Of a DNA stretch of 5,747 bases, positions 1 to 5,747 are shown piece by piece (position 1 is the stretch's first letter; each line of letters starts with the position of its first letter). Source of the stretch: JBJEDU01 sp051872395 (GTDB lineage Bacteria > Bacillota_I > Bacilli_A > RFN20 > CAG-826); assembly GCA_051872395.1 (NCBI GenBank), contig JBJEDU010000026.1:1-5747 (forward strand). Reading direction: 5' to 3'. The position numbers and the translations under genes are program-made. The notes below the pieces were generated by a model that worked only from the letters and a program-made list of their open reading frames with translations, searched no databases and was not told where the DNA came from.

Positions 1-19
1 AAAATGTTAAATACTAACC

Positions 20-40
20 TTTGTTGCAATAACTTTGTCA
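20..40 (+). repeat. Left copy of a 21-bp perfect repeat, upstream of infC
   Basis: This 21-base segment recurs exactly on the opposite strand at 5705-5725. It contains TTGTTGCAATAA (21-32), which is symmetric at 10 of 12 positions around a TTGCAA core, and ends in CTTTGTCA. Just downstream both copies also share TAAC after two differing bases, so similarity extends to about 27 bases. The copy ends 32 bp before the infC -35 box. Both copies point toward the operon they precede, which would suit a shared upstream control site or a dispersed intergenic repeat. The match is seen directly; the function is unknown. Confidence 0.8.
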
Positions 41-72
41 CTTAACTGAAAACAAGAAATAAAATATCCCTA

Positions 73-101
73 TTGACAGTGTTATTATCTTTTGATAATA
101 T
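73..101 (+). promoter_or_regulatory. Probable sigma-A promoter of the infC-rpmI-rplT operon
   Basis: A perfect -35 box TTGACA (73-78) is followed by a 17-bp spacer and a TAATAT -10 box (96-101; four of six consensus positions). An extended -10 TG lies at 93-94. Transcription would start near 108, giving a leader of about 140 nt before infC, long enough for the attenuator that follows. A weaker alternative lies upstream (TTGTCA at 35-40, TAAAAT at 60-65), but its 19-bp spacing is poor. Confidence 0.75.
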
Positions 102-107
102 AGAAAA

Positions 108-232
108 GCAAAAACGTAGAAAGAAGATGCACCTGCTTCTCGCCAGACCGATCTATTATCAGTTGGCCAATGCTACAAAATACTTTTAGGGCTAGTATAT
201 TTGACGGGTGCATTATGCATCCGTTTTTTATT
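108..232 (+). promoter_or_regulatory. L20-type ribosomal protein leader (transcription attenuator)
   Basis: The untranslated leader of infC-rpmI-rplT has the layout of the L20 leader known from low-GC Gram-positive bacteria, where L20 binding to an rRNA-like fold favours a terminator. Bases 126-135 (GATGCACCTG) can form ten continuous pairs, two of them G-U, with 205-214, the 5' arm of the terminator. This is a good antiterminator candidate. A competing fold puts 127-135 in the loop of a hairpin (122-126 with 136-140). That hairpin sits in a possible three-way junction with 142-145/164-167 and 116-119/173-176, a candidate L20-binding mimic of 23S rRNA. A small hairpin 180-184/194-198 lies before the terminator. 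The pairings are seen in the sequence; the ligand is inferred from gene context and known family behaviour. Confidence 0.75.
204..232 (+). terminator. Intrinsic terminator in the infC leader (attenuator)
   Basis: A 9-bp stem (204-212 with 216-224, one G-U pair) has a TTA loop and is followed by a T tract from 224 to 229 and then ATT. It ends only 4 bases before the infC Shine-Dalgarno, so termination here would remove all three genes from the transcript. Its 5' arm is the same segment that pairs with 126-135, so terminator and antiterminator are mutually exclusive. Confidence 0.85.
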
Positions 233-236
233 CGAA

Positions 237-242
237 AAGGAG
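237..242 (+). promoter_or_regulatory. infC Shine-Dalgarno, points to a non-AUG start
   Basis: AAGGAG (237-242), inside a longer near-match to the 16S tail (AAGGAGATGAT), is the only good ribosome binding site before infC. The in-frame ATG at 243 directly abuts it and leaves no spacer. ATA at 246 leaves 3 bases, and ATC at 252 leaves 9 bases, which is normal. The site therefore favours ATC (AUC) at 252. Confidence 0.8.
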
Positions 243-251
243 ATGATATTT

Positions 252-815
252 ATCCAAGATTTCAATGCAAATTCTAGTAATAATCGTAAACTAGATAAAA
301 CAAACGCTAACAAAGACCTATTAAATGAAGCGATTAGATTCCCAATAGTCTTATTAATTGGACCAAACGGTGAACAATTAGGAAAGATGAGCGCAAAAGA
401 AGCACAATATAAGGCAAATTCATACGATATGGACTTATTATGTGTCGCTGCTAACGCCAATCCACCTGTTTGTAAAATCATCAATTATAGTAAATATCGT
501 TTTGAACAACAAAAACGCGCAAAAGAAGCGAAGAAAAATCAAAAGATTATTGAAATTAAAGAAGTACAATTAACACCACAAATCGGAATTCATGACATGG
601 AAACTAAAGCCCGTCATGCAACTAAATTCCTTCAAGAAGGCAATAAGGTCAAAGTTGGAGTTCGTTTTAGAGGAAGACAAATGGCTCACGTCGAAGTCGG
701 ACAAGAAACTTTGGATAAATTCATTGAATTAGTCAGCGAATTCGCTGTTATCGAAAAACCTGCTACCATGGATGGTAGATGGTTAGTTGCTATTTTAGCG
801 CCAAAGAAAAAGTAG
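252..815 (+). CDS. infC: Translation initiation factor IF-3
   Basis: IF3 binds the 30S subunit, blocks early 50S joining and rejects wrong start codons and wrong initiator tRNA. From the AUC at 252 the protein has 187 residues, slightly longer than the 170 or so typical of Bacillus because of an Asn-rich N-terminal tail. The N domain spans about 25-85 (GPNGEQLGKMS at 38-48; NANPPVCKIINYSKYRF at 68-84, fitting the IF3 signature with Asn for the usual Asp and Ser for Gly). A basic, helical linker (about 85-100) leads to the C domain (KEVQLTP, VRFRGRQMAHVEVG, MDGRWLVAILAPK). No AUG start is usable: ATG 243 abuts the ribosome site and the next would remove the N domain. infC genes commonly start with AUU or another rare codon that IF3 itself discriminates against, giving autoregulation. 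The gene is sure; the exact start is less so, with ATA at 246 as the alternative. It leads an operon with L35 and L20. Confidence 0.95.
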   Translation: MQDFNANSSNNRKLDKTNANKDLLNEAIRFPIVLLIGPNGEQLGKMSAKEAQYKANSYDMDLLCVAANANPPVCKIINYSKYRFEQQKRAKEAKKNQKIIEIKEVQLTPQIGIHDMETKARHATKFLQEGNKVKVGVRFRGRQMAHVEVGQETLDKFIELVSEFAVIEKPATMDGRWLVAILAPKKK

Positions 816-834
816 AAAGTAGGAGGATAAAATT

Positions 835-1029
835 ATGCCAAAAATGAAAAGTAAAAAAGCTCTTACAAAAAGAGTGAAAAGAACTGGCAGTGGTAAATTA
901 GTTAGACACCACGCTTACACATCCCATTTAGCCCCACACAAAACCACAAAACAAAAGAAACATTTGAGCAAGCAAACATCAGTGGATAAGACTGATATCA
1001 AGCGTATCAAATATTTAATTCAAGATTAA
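835..1029 (+). CDS. rpmI: 50S ribosomal protein L35 (bL35)
   Basis: This small, very basic protein of the large ribosomal subunit has 64 residues, the normal family size. It shows the family pattern: a PKMKSKKALTKRVK start, the conserved TGSGKLVRHHAYTSHL stretch (17-32), a Lys-rich middle and a KRIKYLI end. The ATG at 835 has an ideal ribosome binding site, AGGAGG at 821-826, with an 8-base spacer. The gene begins 19 bases after infC ends and its stop codon overlaps the ribosome binding site of rplT, so infC, rpmI and rplT form the standard three-gene operon. It is probably co-transcribed from the promoter at 73-101 and controlled by the leader attenuator. Confidence 0.97.
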   Translation: MPKMKSKKALTKRVKRTGSGKLVRHHAYTSHLAPHKTTKQKKHLSKQTSVDKTDIKRIKYLIQD

Positions 1030-1035
1030 GGAGGT
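1028..1035 (+). promoter_or_regulatory. rplT Shine-Dalgarno overlapping the rpmI stop
   Basis: AAGGAGGT begins inside the TAA stop of rpmI (1027-1029), a layout that suits translational coupling of L35 and L20. The ATG at 1045 has a 9-base spacer. The nearer ATG at 1038 has only 2 bases and is in a different frame, so 1045 is the start. Confidence 0.85.
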
Positions 1036-1044
1036 CAATGAAAC

Positions 1045-1395
1045 ATGAGAGTTAAAGGTGGAACAGTTTCTCGCGCAAGACGCAAGAAAGTATTAAAAAG
1101 AGCTTCTGGATATTTCGGAAGTAAACACTTATTATATAAAACTGCGAATGAACAAGTCATGCACAGCTTACGCTACGCATACATTGATCGCCGTTTAATC
1201 AAAAGAGATTTCCGTAGATTATGGATCAAAAGAATTAATGCAGCCTGCAGAATGAATGAAATTTCTTATTCCAAATTTATGCATGGTTTAAAGGGTGCTA
1301 ATGTTAACATGAATAGAAAAATGTTATCTGAATTAGCGATCAATGATCCAAAAGCTTTCGCAGATTTAGTTAAATTAGCGAAAGAACATTTATAA
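1045..1395 (+). CDS. rplT: 50S ribosomal protein L20 (bL20)
   Basis: L20 binds 23S rRNA, is needed early in 50S assembly, and in low-GC Gram-positives represses its own operon through the leader. The product has 116 residues, normal length. It shows the basic N-terminal tail (MRVKGGTVSRARRKKVLKRA), the GYFGSKHLLY motif (22-31), the RDFRRLWIKRINAACR core (54-69), SYSKFMHGLK and NRKMLSELA. Most homologues begin MPRVKGG; the Pro is missing here. The gene ends in tandem stops TAATAA and is followed 25 bases later by a strong terminator, so it is the last gene of the operon. The protein is the likely ligand of the leader at 108-232. Confidence 0.98.
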   Translation: MRVKGGTVSRARRKKVLKRASGYFGSKHLLYKTANEQVMHSLRYAYIDRRLIKRDFRRLWIKRINAACRMNEISYSKFMHGLKGANVNMNRKMLSELAINDPKAFADLVKLAKEHL

Positions 1396-1419
1396 TAATT
1401 CTATTGATTACAAACTATT

Positions 1420-1458
1420 AAAAAAGAATGGTCGAAAATAAGGCGACCATTCTTTTTT
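1420..1458. terminator. Bidirectional intrinsic terminator between convergent operons
   Basis: Bases 1420-1434 pair perfectly with 1444-1458 (15 bp, GC-rich at the loop end: GGTCG/CGACC) around a 9-base loop. The outer six pairs are an A run on the left and a T run on the right, so either strand gives a hairpin followed by U residues. It lies 25 bases after rplT and 33 bases beyond the thiI stop, so it can end both operons. Confidence 0.93.
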
Positions 1459-1490
1459 ATTTATAAATAAATTCGATGTTATCAAATAAT

Positions 1491-2672
1491 TTAAATATTA
1501 AAATTCTTATCAATAATAATCGTTTCTACGTTTTCAATTGCCTCATCTAATAAAGGAATGAAGTCAATTTTATTTTCTTGTTCAATGACATCTTTTAATA
1601 ATGGATGAGTCTTTGGATTTTTAGGTGAAAAAATTGTACAACAATCTTCATATGGTCGAATTGAAATATCATATGTGTTAATTCTTTGCGCTAAAGAAAT
1701 AATTTCTAACTTGTCCAGCGTTGCGCATGGTCGAATGACTGGATAATTAGTAACCATATTTATAACATTCATTGATTGAAGTGTTTGTGATGCGACTTGA
1801 CCAATAGATTCCCCGTTCGCGATTACTAAACAATCTCTTTTTTTCGCGAGCATTTCGCTGAGTCGATACATCATTCTCCTCATTATTGTAATCGCATAAG
1901 ATTCATGGCATTTATCGTAAATTTCTTCTTGTATTTTTGTTAATGGAACAATATGAAGTTTGATTCTTTCTTGGAATTTATTCAATTGTTTTAAAATATC
2001 ATAAAGTTTATAAATGACTGCTTGTTGAGTATATGGAGGACTAGCGAAATGAATGCATTCCACTAAAACGCCGCGTTTCATCATTAAAAACATCGCGACA
2101 GGAGAATCAATTCCTCCACTTAACATCATCATGGCTTTTCCGCCAACACCAAGAGGATATCCACCTAAACCTTTAAAAGTTTTTATATAAATATAACTAC
2201 CTTCTTGTCTAACATCGATATTAAGCAAAATATCAGGATTATGAACATCGACTTTGAGTTGACTTTCCTTCAATATTTTTGAGGCCACAATTCTAATAAT
2301 TTCATCTGATATAATCGGAAATTTTTTATCACCACGTTTACATTTAATTTTAAATGTTTTTCCTTCTTCTTTTAAGATGAGTCGATAACATTCATTTTTA
2401 ATTTCTTCAATGTCACATTTTACTCGATGAACAAGAGAAAAAGCATGAATTCCAGAAATGTCTTTTAATCGTTCCACGACTTTCATAGTATCTTCATCAT
2501 TTATATTGATATAAATATGATCGTAATAAAGTTCGTATGTCAATGTTGGAAAATCATCTTTAGTAGCGATTTTAATATTGTCAAAAAGAGTTCTAACGAA
2601 ATCTTTTCTATTTTTTCCTTTCGTAGATAATTCTCCGAATCGAATCATTATAATTTCATAATCATTATTCAT
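1491..2672 (-). CDS. thiI: tRNA uridine 4-thiolation enzyme ThiI
   Basis: ThiI adenylates U8 of tRNA with ATP and replaces its oxygen with sulfur to make 4-thiouridine, a near-UV sensor; some homologues also supply sulfur for the thiamine thiazole. The 393-residue protein has the N-terminal ferredoxin-like region (IRFGELSTKGKNR at 10-22), a THUMP domain (about 60-165, ending YIYIKTFKGLGGYPLGVGGKA) and a PP-loop ATPase with SGGIDS at 185-190. NGESIGQVASQT lies at 286-297 and PYEDCCTIF at 340-348. There is no C-terminal rhodanese domain, unlike the longer E. coli enzyme; this short form is usual in Bacillus relatives and probably takes persulfide directly from its desulfurase. The start ATG overlaps the upstream gene's TGA (ATGA) and has GGAGAG (2679-2684) six bases before it. 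It is the last gene of the ezrA operon. Confidence 0.96.
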   Translation of the reverse strand: MNNDYEIIMIRFGELSTKGKNRKDFVRTLFDNIKIATKDDFPTLTYELYYDHIYININDEDTMKVVERLKDISGIHAFSLVHRVKCDIEEIKNECYRLILKEEGKTFKIKCKRGDKKFPIISDEIIRIVASKILKESQLKVDVHNPDILLNIDVRQEGSYIYIKTFKGLGGYPLGVGGKAMMMLSGGIDSPVAMFLMMKRGVLVECIHFASPPYTQQAVIYKLYDILKQLNKFQERIKLHIVPLTKIQEEIYDKCHESYAITIMRRMMYRLSEMLAKKRDCLVIANGESIGQVASQTLQSMNVINMVTNYPVIRPCATLDKLEIISLAQRINTYDISIRPYEDCCTIFSPKNPKTHPLLKDVIEQENKIDFIPLLDEAIENVETIIIDKNFNI

Positions 2673-3817
2673 CTGATACTCTCCATAATCTTCTTTAAGT
2701 TTTCCACTAAAAGATAGACGTCTTCTTCATTATTAAATGTCGAAAAAGAAACTCTAATAGTGTTTTTATCCAAATCAAGATGGGGATACATAGATTTTAC
2801 AACATAAGAATTCTTTTCTTTTTTAGAATGACAACTCGATATTGAAGAAATGAAAATATTTTTGTTTGAAAGCGCTTCAACAACGACAGAAGCTTTCTTT
2901 TTTAATGTTGAAAAATTCAAAATGTAAGGATTTTCATCTAAAAACTTGCTATTCACATGATATAGTTCTTTATTATCTAATAAATAAGATAATAAAATAT
3001 TTTTAAAATTAGTAATTTTTTTAAAGTCATTATCGAAGTTTTTTAAAGATAAATCCAATGCTAAAAATAAAGAATACGCTAACGGATAACTAGCGGTTCC
3101 ACTTCGATAATTATATTCTTGGCCACCACCACTTAATAATGGTCTTAATGAGATAGATTTCTTTTTGATTAAAACGCCGATTCCTTTTAATCCATGAATT
3201 TTATGAGCGGTAAAAGTAAACATATCAAATGAATCAAAAGTCGATTTAATTTTACAAACTGATTGTACTGCATCGCTATGAAATACAGTCTTTGGATTAG
3301 TTTTGATTATTTCTTTAATTTTTGAAACATCATTAATCGCACCAGTTTCATTATTCGCGTGCATAAATGAAACAAAAATAGTGTCATTATCAAATTCTTT
3401 TTTAAATTGCTCAATATTTAAAGAGCCATCTTCATCAACATCGATGTAACTGACACGAAAATTATAATATTTTTCTAAATCATTGAATGCTTCTAAAACG
3501 GAAGGGTGTTCAACTTTAGAAGTAATGATATGGTTTCCTCTATTTTGATGTTCTAAACAATATCCTTTAATAGCTAAATTATTAGATTCAGTCGCTCCTG
3601 AAGTAAACACTACTTCGTATTGTTTTGAACTTAATTTTAATAAGTTGAGTATTTTTTCTCTAACATTATCTAAAAGATAATTAGCCTCTTGGCCATATTT
3701 ATGAATGCTCGATGGATTAGAATAATATTTTTTAACAAGCGTAGAAAAAGAAGTTAAAACTTCTTCATAAACTTCACTGCTCGCTGCGTTATCTAAATAT
3801 ACAAAATTATTTTCCAC
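2669..3817 (-). CDS. iscS: Cysteine desulfurase, NifS/IscS family (NifZ-like)
   Basis: This PLP enzyme takes sulfur from cysteine as a protein-bound persulfide, releasing alanine. In B. subtilis the homologue at this position, NifZ, supplies ThiI. The 382 residues are normal for the family: YLDNAA (7-12), NPSSIH (34-39), TSGATESNN (72-80), VEHPSV (102-107), HANNETGA (153-160), HSDAVQ (180-185) and the PLP lysine K206 in FTAHKIHGLKGIG; SGGGQE and YRSGT follow. The likely catalytic Cys329 lies in SSISSCHSKK, a loose version of the usual S-x-G-SAC-S loop. The start is GTG at 3817, 11 bases inside ezrA, with a rather distant GAGG (12-base spacer), so translation may be coupled to ezrA. No Met codon occurs nearby. 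The stop overlaps thiI by 4 bases. The class is clear; the exact acceptor is inferred from the neighbour. Confidence 0.93.
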   Translation of the reverse strand: MENNFVYLDNAASSEVYEEVLTSFSTLVKKYYSNPSSIHKYGQEANYLLDNVREKILNLLKLSSKQYEVVFTSGATESNNLAIKGYCLEHQNRGNHIITSKVEHPSVLEAFNDLEKYYNFRVSYIDVDEDGSLNIEQFKKEFDNDTIFVSFMHANNETGAINDVSKIKEIIKTNPKTVFHSDAVQSVCKIKSTFDSFDMFTFTAHKIHGLKGIGVLIKKKSISLRPLLSGGGQEYNYRSGTASYPLAYSLFLALDLSLKNFDNDFKKITNFKNILLSYLLDNKELYHVNSKFLDENPYILNFSTLKKKASVVVEALSNKNIFISSISSCHSKKEKNSYVVKSMYPHLDLDKNTIRVSFSTFNNEEDVYLLVENLKKIMESIR

Positions 3818-5549
3818 TATCAGAACGATCCTCTACGTGATTATTTTGGTATATTCTATTAGCTTCAAGATATACGTTTTTAAAATCGCCTTTAAAGAAA
3901 TTATCTTCTAAAATGCATAATTCATTATGTACTTCAGTTCTTTGATATCGGTCTCTGTTCGCGTAGATGATAGAAGATTCCGCTAATTGGGCATCGCTAT
4001 AAGCGACATCAACATTATCGAATAATGTTCCTGCTACTTCTTTTAATTGATCAACTAAAAGATTAACATTCTTAACATTAATTGGTTTGTCTTTTAACAA
4101 AAGACTAATTTGATTTAATAAATCATAACAATTTTCAATGAGAGGATTAAAAGTAACATAACATTTTTCAATACTTATTGTTCTAAGAGTGCTCTCAACT
4201 TGTTTTAATTTATAGTAATAAGCAAATATCAAATGATAAGATTCTTCGCATGAATTTTTTAAGAATGCGATGAAGGATTTAAATTCTTCTACTTTAACAG
4301 AAATTACATCGTAATTATTTTTTAAATCTAATAATTTTTCTTTAAGTACGGAATAGGGTTGAGGAATAGGAGAATGCATTAATGTTTCTAATTCTCTTTT
4401 AATACCGCCAAGTCTATTCACTTCATCTTTTAAGTTATTAATTTTGGTATTTTCTTCTTGCTCGATGATATAAACTTGTTCTAAATTTGGCAAAATAGCA
4501 ATTAATTTCAAAAATGTTTGTTCTAAATCGACAACAAGATGATAAATGTTTTTGTTTTCAGAAATAAAGAATTCCTTATCAGTAACTTCTTTGTTGAGTA
4601 AATCATTCATCTCATCGATTTCATTTAAAATCAATGAGCATGAATCTTTTGCACCTGTAGTGTCTAAAGACACTAAATTTTCTCTAACTTTCGATAATAA
4701 AGAATTCCATTTTTCTTTATAACGATCAAAATATAAATGATCTAAATGATATTGTTCATTTATTAATTTTTGATAGAAAGTATCTAATTCTGATATTTTA
4801 TTTGGAATAATTTGTTGAACTTGTAAACATAAACCAGGAATTTTATCGATTAATTTCTTTAAATCGAGAATTACTCGAGAAATAGATGGAATAAGTTTAT
4901 TTGCATCTTCATATTCTGCACTGTCGATATGATTATCAAAATCAGTAAATAAAGAATCAAGTTTAGCGAAAACTTTATTGAAAGAAGGAATAATAAAAGT
5001 AATGCTATTATCTTGAGTTAAAATCTTTTGCTTAACGTTACGATATTCCTCTTTCAAAGATAAGATTCTTTTTCTTGAATCTTCTTCAGGTTTAATTTCT
5101 TGTTTTAAATCAGTGGTTAATTGTTCAACAGAATTTCTTAATGATTCTATTGCTTCAACAGTATTGTCAATTATGCTTTTAATACCTTGATATTGTTTAT
5201 TTGCCACTAAATGGTTAAGTTGAGTAATTAAGTTAGAAGCGAATTCGTCATCGATTGATAAGATATCTTGGTATCTTTTGGAATATTTATCAAAAATAGG
5301 AACATATAAAAGATTTGTGTGAGAAATAATTTCTAAACGATGAATATATTGGGAATCTTGACCTCTTAAAAGTCCATCAAGATAATAAAAATCTCTTTCA
5401 ATTTTTTTAATTTGTTTTTTAATCGACTGACGATAAAAAACATATTTATATAAAAAGAAAATTAAACATCCGAGGAGAATAAGTCCTCCAACGGAGAATA
5501 AAATGATAACTACGATATCTTGAATTTTCCCACTTAAAAACATTTTCAA
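3807..5549 (-). CDS. ezrA: Probable septation ring formation regulator EzrA
   Basis: EzrA is a membrane-anchored cytoplasmic protein of low-GC Gram-positives that binds FtsZ, limits stray Z rings and joins the divisome. The 580-residue product has one N-terminal membrane helix (about 11-38) with a basic cytoplasmic flank (RQSIKKQIKK). A long, almost all-helical region (about 45-575) of repeated heptad-like stretches follows, consistent with the spectrin-like repeats of the family; B. subtilis EzrA has about 560 residues. Near the C-terminus IIYANRDRY (527-535) resembles the conserved QNR patch but lacks its Gln. Sequence similarity is weak, so the name rests on topology, length, this motif and the ezrA-desulfurase-thiI gene order. 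The start is read as TTG at 5549, six bases after GGAG; ATG at 5543 would shorten it by two residues. It overlaps the desulfurase gene by 11 bases and leads the operon. Confidence 0.82.
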   Translation of the reverse strand: MKMFLSGKIQDIVVIILFSVGGLILLGCLIFFLYKYVFYRQSIKKQIKKIERDFYYLDGLLRGQDSQYIHRLEIISHTNLLYVPIFDKYSKRYQDILSIDDEFASNLITQLNHLVANKQYQGIKSIIDNTVEAIESLRNSVEQLTTDLKQEIKPEEDSRKRILSLKEEYRNVKQKILTQDNSITFIIPSFNKVFAKLDSLFTDFDNHIDSAEYEDANKLIPSISRVILDLKKLIDKIPGLCLQVQQIIPNKISELDTFYQKLINEQYHLDHLYFDRYKEKWNSLLSKVRENLVSLDTTGAKDSCSLILNEIDEMNDLLNKEVTDKEFFISENKNIYHLVVDLEQTFLKLIAILPNLEQVYIIEQEENTKINNLKDEVNRLGGIKRELETLMHSPIPQPYSVLKEKLLDLKNNYDVISVKVEEFKSFIAFLKNSCEESYHLIFAYYYKLKQVESTLRTISIEKCYVTFNPLIENCYDLLNQISLLLKDKPINVKNVNLLVDQLKEVAGTLFDNVDVAYSDAQLAESSIIYANRDRYQRTEVHNELCILEDNFFKGDFKNVYLEANRIYQNNHVEDRSDSGK

Positions 5550-5555
5550 TAATTA

Positions 5556-5559
5556 CTCC
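5556..5559 (-). promoter_or_regulatory. ezrA Shine-Dalgarno, favours a TTG start
   Basis: On the minus strand TTGGAGTAATTA precedes the gene. GGAG lies 6 bases before TTG (5549) and 12 bases before ATG (5543), so spacing favours TTG, though the site is short and ATG cannot be excluded. Confidence 0.6.
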
Positions 5560-5704
5560 AACAAAAGTATCACTTATAATTTTACATTGTATTAATCTCA
5601 TTTTAAATAAATTTTTATTTAAATTTTAAGAAATAAATTCGACACATTCGTTATTATTTGATTTTTTAAAATTTTTGCAAAATAAATGATAAAAATATGT
5701 TAGA
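5560..5704 (-). promoter_or_regulatory. AT-rich region upstream of ezrA, promoter not resolved
   Basis: This stretch should hold the promoter of ezrA-desulfurase-thiI, but none is clear. One weak candidate reads TTTAAA, then 17 bases, then TAAAAT (the latter at 5579-5584, minus strand). Another pairs TTGCAA with TAATAA about 18 bases downstream. An all-A/T inverted repeat, 5602-5611 with 5614-5623, could form a hairpin but has no GC pair and may only reflect composition. No small gene with a ribosome binding site is visible. Confidence 0.35.
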
Positions 5705-5725
5705 TGACAAAGTTATTGCAACAAA
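5705..5725 (-). repeat. Right copy of the 21-bp repeat, upstream of ezrA
   Basis: This is the exact reverse complement of 20-40. Read on the minus strand it runs toward ezrA, 155 bases before the TTG start, so both copies share one orientation relative to the gene that follows. Outside the core the flanks differ apart from a shared TAAC just downstream and a similar TGTTNAATA-like stretch upstream that is offset by two bases. Confidence 0.8.
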
Positions 5726-5747
5726 AAAATATTAAACAGATGACATC

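Noticed and set aside
35..65. Second infC promoter using TTGTCA of the repeat as -35 with TAAAAT at 60-65
   Set aside because: The 19-bp spacing is poor, a much better promoter follows at 73-101, and the right-hand copy of the repeat has no matching -10 box.
201..251. Extended infC frame from TTG at 201
   Set aside because: These codons lie in the terminator hairpin and its T tract and have no ribosome binding site; the residues they would add do not resemble IF3.
173..484. Minus-strand open frame of 103 residues
   Set aside because: It is antisense to the well-supported infC and its leader, has no recognisable domain, and is best read as a shadow.
1038..1040. ATG at 1038 as the rplT start
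   Set aside because: It is out of frame with L20 and only 2 bases from the ribosome site; 1045 gives the conserved N-terminus.
5602..5623. Perfect all-A/T inverted repeat as a terminator or operator
   Set aside because: It has no GC pair and lies in nearly pure A/T sequence where such symmetry is common, so it is kept only as a note on the ezrA upstream region.
20..5725. The inverted 21-bp repeats as ends of a transposon
   Set aside because: Everything between them is ordinary housekeeping content in two conserved operons. There is no transposase or integrase and no flanking target duplication can be seen.

Overview
The window reads as chromosomal housekeeping DNA from a low-GC (about 30% G+C by eye) Gram-positive-type bacterium of the Firmicutes/Bacilli, plausibly an uncultured, small-genome gut-type lineage near the Mollicutes. 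The basis is the AT-rich codons, strong AAGGAG-type ribosome binding sites, an L20-type attenuation leader ahead of infC, and an ezrA - cysteine desulfurase - thiI cluster as in Bacillus. TGG is used for Trp and TGA as a stop, so the mycoplasma UGA=Trp code does not apply. The genus cannot be fixed from this sequence.

Layout. Bases 1-251 hold a promoter (73-101) and a transcribed leader. The leader carries an intrinsic terminator (204-232) and an upstream segment (126-135) able to pair with the terminator's 5' arm. Next comes the plus-strand operon infC (IF3, 252-815, most likely starting at a non-AUG AUC codon), rpmI (L35, 835-1029) and rplT (L20, 1045-1395). A long bidirectional terminator (1420-1458) separates it from a minus-strand operon. 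That operon is transcribed from the right end and runs ezrA (5549-3807), a NifS/IscS-type cysteine desulfurase (3817-2669) and thiI (2672-1491), with an 11-nt and a 4-nt overlap. The right end (5550-5747) is a very AT-rich region upstream of ezrA.

How the genes work together. In the first operon, L20 is expected to shut down its own transcription through the leader, and IF3 is expected to limit its own translation through the non-canonical start codon. This ties IF3 and two 50S proteins to ribosome assembly. In the second operon, the desulfurase is the expected sulfur donor to ThiI for 4-thiouridine in tRNA. EzrA is a membrane-anchored regulator of FtsZ ring formation that is linked to the pair by conserved gene order rather than by chemistry.

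The least ordinary signal is a perfect 21-bp repeat at 20-40 (plus) and 5705-5725 (minus), inverted across the window. Each copy lies upstream of one operon in the same orientation relative to the gene it precedes. I see no mobile element, CRISPR array, tRNA or rRNA gene, and no sign of a new multi-gene system.
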